DNA of 64,000 nucleotides from positions 62,620,242-62,684,241 of the forward strand of contig OZ038381.1 in the NCBI GenBank assembly GCA_964036045.1, given 5' to 3'. Made by a program: the position numbers and the translations under genes. The DNA is from Eutreptiella sp. 'Long Island Sound 2002'. Lineage: Eukaryota > Euglenozoa > Euglenophyceae > Eutreptiales > Eutreptiaceae. Below the pieces are notes generated by a model. It ran no database searches, was not told the DNA's origin, and worked only from the letters and a program-made list of their open reading frames with translations. How positions within the stretch are numbered: position 1 is the stretch's first letter; each line of letters starts with the position of its first letter. Below are positions 31,916-42,310 of this stretch, one piece after another.

Positions 31916-32072
31916 TGGATTGCGGCGAAGGGCCTCCCTGCTGCTTGGGGCCGCATCTGCCACTGACAAAAAACCCAAACTGTGTGTATCTGTCTGACTG
32001 CCTGCTTGCTGGCTCAGGGACCGATTGGCTGACTGTCAACCTCTCTTCGAGGTGCACTGCCGAAGGCAACAG

Positions 32073-33670
32073 AATATTTCATACCTCCGTGAAATATTTA
32101 ACCCCCTCCGCGAATTGTTTGATACCTCCGTGAATTGTTTAGCCCCTGCGAGAATTATTTCATACCTCCGTGAATGGTTTACCCCCCTCTGTGAATTACT
32201 TCATACCTCCGGAATTATTTGACCCCGCCCGCGAATTTTTTCATACCTCGGTGAATTGTTTAGCCCCCTCCGCGTATTTTTTGATACATCCGTGAATTGT
32301 TTCACAACTCCGTGAATTTTTTCATACCTCCGGGAATTGTTTACCCCCCTCAGTGAAAATTTTCATGCCTCCGTGAAATATTTAACCCCCTCCGCGAATT
32401 ATTTGATACCTCCATGAATTGTTTAGCCCCCTGCGTGAATTGTTTCATACCTCCGGGAATGGTTTACCCCCCTCCGTGAATTAGTTCATACCTCCGTGAA
32501 TTATTTGACCCCGTCCGCGAATTATTTCATACCTCCGTGAAATGTTTCGCCCCCTCCCTGATTTATTTGATACCTCCGTGGATCGCTTAGGCACCTCCGC
32601 GAATTATTTGCTACCTCCGTGAATTTATTCACACCTCCGTGAATTATTTAACCCCCTCCGCGAATTATTTCATACCTCCGTGAATTATTTAACCCCCTCC
32701 GCGAATTATTTCATACCTCTGTGAATTGTTTAGCCCCCTCCGTGAATTATTTGATACCTCCGTGAATTGTTTACCCCCCTCCGTGAATAATTTGACACCT
32801 CCGTAAATTGTTTAGCCCCCTCCTCGAATTATTTGATACCTCCGTGAATTGATTCACGGGTCCGTGAAATATTTAACCCCCTTCGCGAATTTTTTGATAC
32901 CTCCATGAATTGTTTAGCCCCCTGCGTGAATTTTTTCATACCTGCGTGAATGGTTTGCCCCCTCCGTGAATTACTTCCTACCTCCGTGAATCGTTTAACC
33001 CCCTCCCGTGAATTACGTGTTACCTCCGTGAATCATTTCATACCTCCGTGAATTATTTGACCCCCTTTGCGAATTATTTGATACATCCGTGAATCGTTTC
33101 ACAACTCCGTGAATTATTGCATACCTCCGTGAATCGTTTACCCTCCTCTGTGAAATATTTCATGCCTCAGTGAAATATTTCACCCCCTTCGCGAATTATT
33201 TGATACCTCCGTGAATGGTTTAGCCCCCTGCGTGAATTGTTTCATACCTCCGTGAATGGTTTACCCTCCTCCGTGAATTAGTTCATACCTCCGTGAATTA
33301 TTTGACCCCGTCCGTGAATTATTTCATACGTGCGTGAATTGTTTAGCCCTCTCCGTGAATTATTTCATACCTGCGTGAAGTATTTAACCCCCTCCGCGAA
33401 TTGGTTCATACCTCCGTAAATTTTTTCATACCTCGGTGAATCTTACCCCCCTCGGTGAATTGTTTGATACCACCGTGAATTGTTGACCCCCCTCCGCGAA
33501 GTATTTTGTACCTCTGTGAATTGTTTAGCCCCCTCCGCGAATTAATTGATACCTCCGTGAATTATTTAAGTCCCTCCGTGAATTTTTTGACACCTCCGTG
33601 AATTGTTTACCCCCCTCCGTGAATTATTTCATACCTCCGTGAATTGTTTAGCCCCCTCCGCGAATTATTT
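32073..33670. repeat. Satellite B, + orientation
   Basis: Regular 20-21 bp monomers; from about 32673 this is the start of the second copy of the segmental duplication. Confidence 0.93.
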
Positions 33671-34504
33671 GATCACGGACAGGGGTAAACAATTCACGAA
33701 GGTATGAAACAATTCAAGGAGGGGGCTAAACAATTCACGGAGGTATGAAATAATTCACAGAGGGGGCCAAATATTTCACGGAGGCACGAAATATTTCACG
33801 GAGGAGGGTAAACAATTCACGGAGGTATGAAAGAATTCACGGAGTTGTGAAACAATTCACGGATGTATCAAATAATTCACGGCGGTATGAAGTAATTCAC
33901 AGAGGGGGGTAAACCATTCCCGGAGGTATGAAATAATTCACGCGGGGGGCTAAACAATTCACGGAGGTATCAAACAATTCGCGGAGGGGGTTAAATATTT
34001 CACGGAGGTATGAAATATTTCACGGAGGGGGGTAAACAATTCACGGAGGTATGAAATAATTCACGGAGGTGTCAAACAATTCACGGATGTATCAAATAAT
34101 TCGCAGAGGGGGTTAAATAATTCACGGAGGGGGTTAAATAATTCACGGAGGTATGAAATGATTCACGGAGGTATCAAATAGTTCACGGAGGGGGTTAAAC
34201 AATTCATGGAGGTATGAAACAATTCGCGGAGGGGGTTAAATGATTCACGGAGGTATCATATAATTCACAAAGGGGGGTAAACAATTCACAAAGGTATGAG
34301 ATAATTGGTGGAGGGGGTTAAATACTTCACGGAGGTATGAAATACTTCACGGAGGGTGGTAAACAATACACGGAGGTATGAAATAATGCGCGGAGGGGGT
34401 TAAATAATTCACGGAGGTATGAAATAAGTCACGGAGGGGCGTAAACGTGTCGCGGAGGTATGAAATAATTCGCGGAGGGGGCTAAACAATTCACGCAGGT
34501 AGAA
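33671..34504 (-). repeat. Inverted satellite B block, copy 2
   Basis: Near-identical to 30173-31006, with the same GATCACGG and GTAGAATTAGCG junctions, at an offset of 3,498 bp. Confidence 0.9.
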
Positions 34505-34813
34505 TTAGCGAACCCCCTCCGCGAATTATTTGATACCTCCGTGAATCGTTTACCCCCCTCCGTGAATTATTTGATACCTCCGTGAATTATTTAACCCCCT
34601 CCGCGAATTGTTTCATACTATTGTGAATTGTTTACCCCCCTCCGTGAATTTTTTGATACCTCCGTGAATTATTTCATACCTCCGTGAATTATTTAACCCC
34701 CTCCGTGAAGTATTTAACCCCCTCTGCGAATTATTTGATACATCTGTGAATCGTTTGACACCTCCGTGAATTATTTCATACCTCCGTGAATTGTTTACCC
34801 CCCTCCGTGAAAT
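34505..34813. repeat. Satellite B, + orientation
   Basis: Counterpart of 31007-31438 but 123 bp shorter. Confidence 0.9.
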
Positions 34814-35448
34814 CACCTCGAAGAGAGGTTGTTAGATCAAGCGCAGGCGCGGGCGTCATATACCCCCCTTTTTTGGGGTCATTCGCGTAGCATACCCCAA
34901 GGCATGATATTGGATGTCCAACCCCTTGTAAAATCATTATTTTGCCCAATAACAGCATCCCCCAATGGATTTTTTGATTTGGAGGCCTCTACCCCCTAAA
35001 ACTGGATATCACTTTTTTGAGGGGGGGGGGGGGGTGGGGGGGTGGGGGGGATGGGGGGGGGTCAAAAGTTTTTGCTTAATAGTCTACAAGCAGTGGGGAC
35101 GCAGAGTGCTGGTAACACGGTCAGCGGTCCAATGGTAACGCAGCGGATACCTGATGTGCAGGCGTTGGTTCGAAATCTGGTCTGCTTACTTTTAGCGCGG
35201 CCGCCGCCGGCGGCGCCAAAATGGACAGACTGGGGTTCGAACCGACGCCCACACGGATGCCAGTCGGCTGCGTTACCACTCGGCCACTACTTGGATTGCG
35301 GCGAAGGGCCTCCCTGCTGCTTGGGGCCGCATCTGCCACTGACAAAAAACCCAAACTGTGTGTATCTGTCTGACTGCCTGCTTGCTGGCTCAGGGACCGA
35401 TTGGCTGACTGTCAACCTCTCTTCGAGGTGCACTGCCGAAGGCAACAG
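34814..35448. mobile_element. ~634-bp non-autonomous element, copy 2
   Basis: Copy of 31439-32072 carried by the segmental duplication, not an independent insertion: the flanking satellite is also duplicated. Inverted repeats lie at 34814-34831 and 35413-35430. The tRNA-like segments lie at about 35123-35188 (+) and 35223-35290 (-). Confidence 0.75.
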
Positions 35449-36974
35449 AATATTTCATACCTCCGTGAAATATTTAACCCCCTCCGCGAATTGTTTGATA
35501 CCTCCGTGAATTGTTTAGCCCCTGCGAGAATTATTTCATACCTCCGTGAATGGTTTACCCCCCTCTGTGAATTACTTCATACCTCCGGAATTATTTGACC
35601 CCGCCCGCGAATTTTTTCATACCTCGGTGAATTGTTTAGCCCCCTCCGCGTATTTTTTGATACATCCGTGAATTGTTTCACAACTCCGTGAATTTTTTCA
35701 TACCTCCGGGAATTGTTTACCCCCCTCAGTGAAAATTTTCATGCCTCCGTGAAATATTTAACCCCCTCCGCGAATTATTTGATACCTCCATGAATTGTTT
35801 AGCCCCCTGCGTGAATTGTTTCATACCTCCGTGAATGGTTTACCCCCCTCCGTGAATTAGTTCATACCTCCGTGAATTATTTGACCCCGTCCGCGAATTA
35901 TTTCATACCTCCGTGAAATGTTTCGCCCCCTCCCTGATTTATTTGATACCTCCGTGGATCGCTTAGGCCCCTCCGCGAATTATTTGATACCTCCGTGAAT
36001 TTATTCACACCTCCGTGAATTATTTAACCCCCTCCGCGAATTATTTCATACCTCCGTGAATTATTTAACCCCCTCCGCGAATCTTTTCATACCTCGGTGA
36101 ATTATTTGACCTACTCCGCGAATTATTTCATAACTCCGTGAATTATTTAACCCCCTCCGCGAATTATCTCATACCTCCGTGAACTATTCAACCCCCTCCG
36201 TGAATGATTTCATACCTCCGTGAAATGCTTACACCCCTCCGTGAATTCTTTCATACCTTCGTGAATTGTTTAACCCCCTCTGTGGATAATTTTATACCTC
36301 TGTGAATTACTTACCCCTCTCTGTGAATTAACTCACACCTCCGTGAATTGTTTACCCCCCTCCGCGCATTATTTCATACCTCCTTGAACTGTTTACCCCC
36401 CTCCGTGAAGTATTTTGTACCTCTGTAAATTGTTTAGCCCCCTCCGCGAATTTTTCGATACCTCCGTGAATTGTTTAGCCCCCTCCGCCAATTATTTGAT
36501 ACCTCCCTGAATTATTACACACCTCCGTGAATTATTTAACCCCCTCTGCGAATTATTTCATACTTTTGTGAATTGTTTACCCCCTCCGTGAATTATTTCA
36601 TACCTCCGTGAATCATTTAACCCCCTCCGTGAATTGTTTCATACCTGCGTGAATTGTTTACCCCCCTCCGTGAATTATTTGATACCTCCGTGAATTATTT
36701 AACCTCCTCCGCGAATTATTTCATACTTTCGTGAATTGTTCACTCCCTCCGTGAATTATTTCATACCTCCGTGAATCATTTAACCCCCTCCGCGAATTGT
36801 TTCATACCTGCGTGAATTGTTTACCTCCCTCCGTGAATTATTTGATACCTCCGTGAATTATTTCATACCTCCGCGAATTATTTAACCCCGTCCGTGAATT
36901 GTTTGACACCTCTGTGAAACGTTTACCCCCCTCGGTGAAGTATTTGATACCTCCGTAAATTATTTCATACCCCG
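35449..36974. repeat. Satellite B array, final segment
   Basis: Monomers continue in + orientation to about 36974, where unique sequence (CCCCGTGTGTGGTGCC) begins. The monomers near this end are as regular as in the interior, unlike the graded left edge. Confidence 0.93.
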
Positions 36975-37120
36975 TGTGTGGTGCCTCATGCCCCGTATTG
37001 CCACAGAATTTGTTACCACCTTTCTTCCACCAAATTCACCAGTCAGGTGAAGAAGTTATCTGTGGTCTTGACCTTAGTGTCTACGACCCAGATACCTCTA
37101 CCTCTCCTTTGCTAGCTACT

Positions 37121-37648
37121 GAGCTGCAGGAGTTGCCCCTTGGTCTCTGGCCGCAGCGCCTCGACCAGGGGCATCCGTCATCCCCCAACCCACCTACTCC
37201 TGGCCCTTGAGCCGCAGAAGTTTGCCCCTGTTCCTTGGCCGCAGCGCCTCGACCACGGTCGTTGCCCGTCCCCCAACCCATCCACTGCAGGCCGCCGAGC
37301 CGCAGAAGTCTGCCCTTGCTCCCCGGCCGCCGCGCCTCGACCTCGGTCGTCGTCCATCCCCCAACCCACCCACTGCAGGCCGCCGAGCCGCAAAAGTTCG
37401 CCCTGGGTCCTTGGCCGCCGCGCCTCGACCTCGGTCGTCGTCCATCCCCCACCCCACCCATTGTAGGACGCCGAGCTGCAGGAGTTTGCCCTTGGTCGCT
37501 CGCCGCCGCGCCTCGACCAGTGTCTTCATACACACCCCAACCCACCTACTGCTAGCCCTTGAGGCGCAGAAGTTTCCCCTTGGTCCCTGTACGCCGCGCC
37601 TCGACACGGGTCTTCGTTCATCTCCCAAACCACGCACTGGCATCAAGT
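37121..37648. repeat. 88-bp minisatellite, six units
   Basis: The word GAG(C/G)(C/T)GCAG/AAG starts at 37121, 37209, 37297, 37385, 37473 and 37561, exactly 88 bp apart each time. Units contain CGCCTCGACC, GTCCATCCCCCAACCCA and CACTGCAGGCC. Since 88 is not a multiple of 3, the reading frame cycles every three units and the proline-rich (+) and glycine-rich (-) open frames are artefacts. Confidence 0.93.
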
Positions 37649-37817
37649 GGGCCTGCGCAAAAACCCAAGGAGAAAGCAGCCTATCACTTCGAGTATCGGG
37701 ATCCAACACCGGATTGTCCTCCTGAGTTGTGGTCACCCACAAGTGCCCACCGACTTGCACCTTGTGGGCCACGCACGAGGCCACAACCTTTAACAGTTGT
37801 GAGGCAGCCTCCTACAA

Positions 37818-38873
37818 ATGGCTCAGCATCCTGAGTGCCCCCCGAGGGACACCATGGAGGCCGCTCAGATGAAAATAGGCTTCCGTCTAGCCCTGGACCA
37901 GGTAGGGTGGCATGCCCCACCAGAAAAAGAGGCCATCTATTACAGGAAGTTGGCACGGCACATGGCGACATGTGCCCTGGATGTCATCCATACCCATGGA
38001 CTTGCAGCACTGTGCCGCCTGATGTACAGCCAAAAGGGCAGTCCAAAATGCACACGAGAGGACGGAGGTGCTGTTATTGAATACCGTACGGTAGCCTCAA
38101 ACCTGTGTGAGCGGATAAAACAGTATGAGCAGGACTGTGGGAAAGTGCGTGGTCGACGAGGGGCCAATTCTGGACACCCCATCAGCGTTTGCAAACTCAT
38201 TTGGATGGAGGCTTGGAATGATATTGTGTATGCCTTGCCACTCGTGGACTCATGGCCATTCTGGAGAGGGGAGACCAAGTACCCCACACCCGCTGTGGAG
38301 ACGATGTATGTGGAGAAAGTACGGAGACAACCCTTGGGCCGATTGCAGTACTTTTGGCCACAAGCAGCAAGTGCAGCATGGCCATTCGCAACTGATTTGG
38401 TGGCACCTGCGAGCCGGATGAAATCACTGTTGCCGGCTGGCGGGAAGGGTTCGAAAGGACAGGGGACCCCAGGATCCGGGGCTGGTCGACAGAGATTGTC
38501 GTTGCCAGCTGGTGGCACAGGTCGGACTAGACAGGGGACCCGTGGATCTGGGGGTAGTCGACGGAGCTCGCTGTTGACAGAAAGTTCAAGTTCTACTTGC
38601 CGTCCGGGACCTCAACCCAGCGTCCCCCCCCATCCAGCTCCTGTGACGGTGCGGCTGACTAGACATCATCAGTTCGACCAAGCATTGATGCAAACGTGCC
38701 ATGGCATTGCCCGGTGTGTCCACATTGCGATGCAAGGCTTGGGGGAGCAACGGCGGTAGCCTCTGTCAGAGGACAACTTGGTGGCTGCCTATACGGTGGG
38801 ACGCCACTTTGTAGAGTCTATGCGGATTCCCATGCAAGGAACTAGCGATGTGATACTGAGGTTTCAGCCCTGA
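37818..38873 (+). CDS. Hypothetical protein (313 codons to TAG, 351 to TGA)
   Basis: ATG at 37818 is the first in frame after a TGA at 37800-37802. Residues about 15-190 look folded (FRLALDQVGWHAPPEKEAI, YYRKLARHMATCALDVIH, ICKLIWMEAW-like VCKLIWMEAWNDIVYALP). Residues 205-260 are a Gly/Ser/Arg linker with a repeated motif (SLLPAGGKGSKGQGTPGS, then LSLPAGGTGRTRQGTRGS). A short helical tail follows. The frame meets TAG at 38757-38759 but continues with equally protein-like sequence (PLSEDNLVAAYTVGRHF, ESMRIPMQGTSDVILRF) to TGA at 38871-38873. No family is recognised. It is one of the best-preserved non-LINE frames in the window. The 88-bp minisatellite lies just upstream. Confidence 0.6.
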
Positions 38874-39000
38874 GATAACCCGCAACCACTTGGGATACTT
38901 GCATGCTGGTTTCCGTGTGGTGAACAATGCATGGACAGGTGATGCTTGGAGGAGGCCATGTAACTTCTATTGGAAGCAGTGGCTGAAACTTCGGGTGCAA

Positions 39001-39110
39001 CCCCCCCCCCCCATATCCCATGACACCCGACTAGGATCCCCCCAGAGGTGATCCAAGCCAGCCCGACGTCCCAGCCTATGCGCTGCGACTCGGATCCCAA
39101 GATACATCTG
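39001..39110 (+). repeat. ~100-bp dispersed repeat, copy 2
   Basis: C-run, then CATATCCCATGAC, TAGGATCCCCCCAGAGGTGA, CGACGTCCCAGCC and GCTGCGACTCGGATCCC. It is homologous to 19268-19375 and 39370-39470 and lies about 130 bp after the TGA of the preceding gene. Confidence 0.65.
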
Positions 39111-39318
39111 GTGGTGTCCCTTGTGACAAAGGTACACCCAGCGATGCTGGTGCTGTGCACCACGATGATCAGGTGCATGGGGGGGACACAAAGGAGGCCA
39201 TAGGCACAGCTGGCATCCCTGGTGATGCACAACAATCGCCCGCCCCCCCCTAACTCCTGGTCTGCGCTGCAGTGCAGCGAGGAAAAACACTGAACTATGT
39301 GGTGATGACCATACGCTT

Positions 39319-40353
39319 GTGACACGGGGGCGTATGCGAGCCCAGTATCCGTTGCCTCATGGCCCCCTAACTCCTATGGCTGCTGACCAGGATCCCCGCA
39401 AAGGTGATCCAAGTGAGTCCGACGTCCCAGCGTGTGCGCTGCGATGTGGACCCCAGGGTGCACCCGGTGTTGCAGATGGTGTACATGCTCATGATGAGAT
39501 CGAGGGCCGAGACATAATGGAAAACACAAGTCCGCGTTTTGCACAAAAATTCCTAACCCCACACTCCGGTTGTGGTGTTGAGTCACTCTCTGATCAGCGA
39601 TCGCCTGTGCTCCTAGCACGGCGCCCACCACAGGTTTTGTTAAGTGGGCAAGATAGTGAAATGTCATCCCCTAATATGCATAGCAGTTTGGGGACTGCAT
39701 GCACTGTCATGGCACCTAGTCAGTCCAGCACAGATGGCTCGCAGCTGAGCAACAACCCCCCCTCAGGCAAGAAAGCAATGCCCCGGGATCCCAACCCCAT
39801 TCCTGCTGCGAAGCGTGTGCCGTTAGGGTTGGACCAGGCCGCAGCAATTGACATTGACAATCTTGACCAGGAGCTCGAGGAGGATCCATTGAAGGCTAAG
39901 GCCGGTAGGGATTAGCCTACCATCCGGCAACTGAAGTTACGGTTGGCGCCTGATGAGTATATCGCTGGTGCATGTTTCTTTTCTGCAGCTGCCCTGAGCC
40001 TCCATGCGCTCCGCAGTCAAACCCGCTTAACTGGTGTGGACCTGCGAGTTCAGGCAACCATAATGTACAGGGAACGGTGTGGCATAGAGCTGAAAGAGAG
40101 TGCTCTAAGTGTCTGTAGGGCCCTGGAAGTGGATAAATGGAACGAGAGGCCCTGGGGGGGGGATGCCATGCCATTTTTGACATCTGGCCACCCACATCGA
40201 TGGGAAGGTTGTGTTTTTGCGTACAAACACACCAAAAATAATGGATTCAAGGTTTGGCCCCGACAGTGCTCTGACGTCTGCTGCACTTTGGAGTCCGGTT
40301 ATGGCAGAAGCCAAAGTGTACCCTACAATCCAGGAGATGCAGGAAGCCTGTGA
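39319..40353 (+). CDS. Hypothetical protein, upstream part of a USP-like gene, with in-frame TAG
   Basis: Frame 1. The first 199 codons are low-complexity and hydrophilic (SEMSSPNMHSSLGTACTV, DQELEEDPLKAKAGRD). TAG at 39913-39915 interrupts, and the same frame continues at once with folded-protein character (PTIRQLKLRLAPDEYIAG, CFFSAAALSLHALRSQTRL, SVCRALEVDKWNERPW). After about 40215 the better coding reading moves to frame 2, although frame 1 stays open to TGA at 40351. It probably forms the N-terminal part of the protein whose USP domain follows; the join needs a frameshift or an intron. First ATG in frame is at 39334. Confidence 0.45.
39370..39470 (+). repeat. ~100-bp dispersed repeat, copy 3
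   Basis: CCAGGATCCCCGCAAAGGTG, TCCGACGTCCCAGCGTGTGC and GCGATGTGGACCCC match copy 2. It falls inside the start of the next reading frame, so the encoded N-terminus may be repeat-derived. Confidence 0.6.
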
Positions 40354-40794
40354 ACAAGCATGCGTGATCGTCATTGGTGAGGCCGAACGTGATGGGCGCC
40401 GGCGGGGAGGATATTACCGAGGCGTCAGCTATGACTGCTCGTTGCAGGTAGCACCTTTGTGTGTCTTGCATGGCATAATGGGGACACTGGTGTACATAAG
40501 AGAGACGTTAGGGTAGTTCTTCTTGCGAAGGTTGCATTTGAGTGTCGGTGGGAGCAAAGGGCATACGGCGAAAGGGGATTGTCGCCGGTCACGGCTTGTG
40601 CAGGGGACAAAGGAGCATGGCCCTCTTCTAATGATGGTGAACCACATTGCAAGGGGGTAGTGCCAGAGTGGTTCACGTGGACTACAATACAGCTGTCATG
40701 CAATGAGATGACAACTCCCCATCAACGTCGTTTTGATAATACCCCATGGTCAGCAGTGTTCTCCACGGGGCAGCACATGGGTGGTGAGATCTGA
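40211..40794 (+). pseudogene. Linker coding segments in changing frames before the USP domain
   Basis: Frame 2 (to about 40455) encodes YPTIQEMQEACEQACVIVI and GGYYRGVSYDCSLQ. Frame 1 then encodes FVCLAWHNGDTGVHKRDV and VVPEWFTWTTIQLSCNEM up to TGA 40792-40794. The signal then moves to frame 2, which carries the USP domain. A CAG|GTAGCA junction at about 40446 could be a splice donor. Decay, short introns and assembly indels are all possible. Confidence 0.4.
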
Positions 40795-42250
40795 TTGGAA
40801 GAGGGAGGCGTCGGTAGTGGACCGCGTGGAAGACCGGGGAGAAGGCATTGCCCAGATGGCATTAACCGTGCGGGCCATAGGTACCGTGTCGATAGGCAAC
40901 CTGTAGTGGTCCACACTGGGGCATGGCATGCTATTTGCCCATGGGAAGGGGACAGGTGATTGGTGGTGCTTTACGGCCGTCGAGAATGGCACAGTTCGCC
41001 TCCATCGCACCGCAAGTTCTTGCACCAATATGCCTTCCGCCTACTTGCAGGTTAGTGGCGGTCCGCAAGGTGGAGCACGGCAACGGCCATGTGGCATGGC
41101 GAACCCCCCAGGTCACAATTGGTGTTGGCTTGGTACAACATTGCAATGCCTCCTACTATCCTATGGCGGACAGGAGGCCTGCCATGATGAGTGCCCAGAT
41201 GATGTGGCGGTGTGGGCTACACTTTGGGGTGACATTGTGGCAAGTACGACAGGTGCTGTGTACCGTCCACATGCCATTGCACGCCTCTTGGCGGATGAGG
41301 GGCAGCCAACTGTTACTGTGTGCCAGCGTAGTGGTGGGTGTCAATGTGTGAGGAGTGCTCACAAGTTTGAGAGGATGCAGCAGTCCGAGACGGCTGAGTG
41401 TTGGAAGCACATGGTACCAAAGCTAGTTGGTGCTAGGGTTCGTTCTCTGTCTGACTGCTTGTCTCATGAGCAATGGTGGCACCGGTGCCCAGTATGTGAC
41501 AAGAAAGTCCTCTAAGCTGGAGGTGAGTTGGCAATGGTTGCCCAAGTGTTGCATGTTACCAACCAGGGGCAAAGCGTGCGGGTGCGAATAAGGCAGGGAA
41601 TGAGGGGACGTTCGTTGGGCTGCCCTTCAAACGCCCCCCCATGTGACTGTGGGGGGGATCTCCAAGAGGCCATTGTACTATCGTCAATGGTGTTCAACAA
41701 GTGGGCGCCACTCCATGTCCACAATCAACAGCTTAATAGCTTGACTGTGGATCATGAGTTTGTAGATGTCAGCGGGTACCATTGGTCCCTCCGGGCCATG
41801 GTGCTACACATTGGAGCAACTAGGGAGGAAGGGCACTTTGTTGTTCACATTTTAGTTCGCGATGAGTGGTGGTTGTGTGATGATGCGTCAGTAACCAGGG
41901 GACGGCCCCTAGCCAATTCGCGAAAGGTGACGTTCCTATTGTATGAGCGTACTCCCGCAGTGATGGTGGGTCTGTCACAAGGCGGTTAACAAAGGGGTGC
42001 CTGCAATCGTGGTGCACGGGATGCCCCCTCTGAGTCTGCATCAACAACTGTCGACAGGCATGTTTGGAGCATCCCGAGTGACACCCCCCTGCCAGCCATG
42101 GCGCTGGCAACGGGTGACACAGAGTCTACCAACCACGTTGGGGAAGCACAACCCTCCCCCTCGCAGTCTGCAGCACCAACTGTCGACAGGCATGCCCCGA
42201 GCCTGCCAAGTAACACCCAGTTGGCAGCCAATCGCGCTGCCAACGGGTGA
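40712..42250 (+). CDS. USP/UCH-type (C19) deubiquitinase-like domain with in-frame TAR codons
   Basis: Frame 2 is open from 40712 to TGA at 42248-42250 except for TAG 40904-40906, TAA 41513-41515 and TAA 41987-41989; ATG candidate at 40856. The Cys box of ubiquitin-specific proteases is visible as PGHNWCWLGTTLQCLLLS, catalytic Cys codon at 41123 and oxyanion Asn two residues before. The His box is YHWSLRAMVLHIG, then EEGHFVVHILV with the catalytic His at 41834, followed by WWLCDDASV (Asp/Asn position) and VTFLLYER, the usual end of the fold. Between them are possible zinc ligands (CQRSGGCQC, HRCPVC). USPs hydrolyse isopeptide bonds to ubiquitin; the spacing of about 237 residues is short but feasible. 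After the third TAR codon a repeated Ser/Thr/Pro tail follows. Confidence 0.65.
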
Positions 42251-42310
42251 CCCCGCATATACCACACATGTGGGGGATGCGCAGCCCTCCACCGAGTTTA
42301 TTGAAGTTTT
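42035..42310 (+). repeat. ~142-bp tandem repeat within the USP-like gene tail
   Basis: TCTGCATCAACAACTGTCGA at 42035 and TCTGCAGCACCAACTGTCGA at 42177 start two diverged units. GGTGAC...CCTCC marks their ends. 142 is not a multiple of 3, so the frame of unit 2 is shifted by one relative to unit 1, and the encoded tail changes frame near 42245. Confidence 0.7.

Larger units (their letters stand above)
31439..32072. mobile_element. ~634-bp non-autonomous element with tRNA-like inverted pair, copy 1
   Basis: Non-satellite insert. CACCTCGAAGAGAGGTTG at 31439-31456 recurs as its perfect inverted repeat at 32037-32054, followed by 18 bp before satellite resumes. AAT flanks both ends (31436-31438 and 32073-32075), and joining the flanks gives a normal satellite monomer, so AAT is a candidate 3-bp target duplication. 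The interior holds a G-run tract (31645-31686), two tRNA-like segments in opposite orientation and a GC palindrome. It has no coding capacity. The superfamily is not identified: the 3-bp duplication and CAC terminus recall CACTA elements, but the right end does not match that type. Confidence 0.7.
29176..36066. repeat. Recent 3.4-3.5 kb tandem segmental duplication
   Basis: About 29176-32672 and about 32673-36066 are near-identical over satellite, inverted satellite block and the ~634-bp element; only scattered single-base differences are seen (for example around 31594/34969 and in the G-run). The offset is 3,498 bp up to the right edge of the inverted block and 3,375 bp afterwards. The 123-bp difference equals three 41-bp satellite units missing from copy 2. 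Confidence 0.9.

Noticed and set aside
31642-32133. 163-codon frame inside the ~634-bp element (and the equivalent at 35042-35509)
   Set aside because: It crosses the G-run, both tRNA-like segments and the terminal inverted repeat and runs into satellite; no protein features.
19484-36974. CRISPR-like appearance of short regular repeats
   Set aside because: Monomers are contiguous 20-21 bp units with no unique spacers; this is satellite DNA in a eukaryotic context.
37081-37784. Overlapping proline-rich (+) and glycine/arginine-rich (-) frames of up to 196 codons
   Set aside because: They arise from the 88-bp minisatellite, which is GC-rich and stop-poor; the 88-bp period is not compatible with a conserved frame.
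41513-41567. Short intron using GAG|GTGAGT at 41521
   Set aside because: The stop TAA precedes the donor in the USP frame, and the same frame continues without needing splicing; kept only as a possibility.
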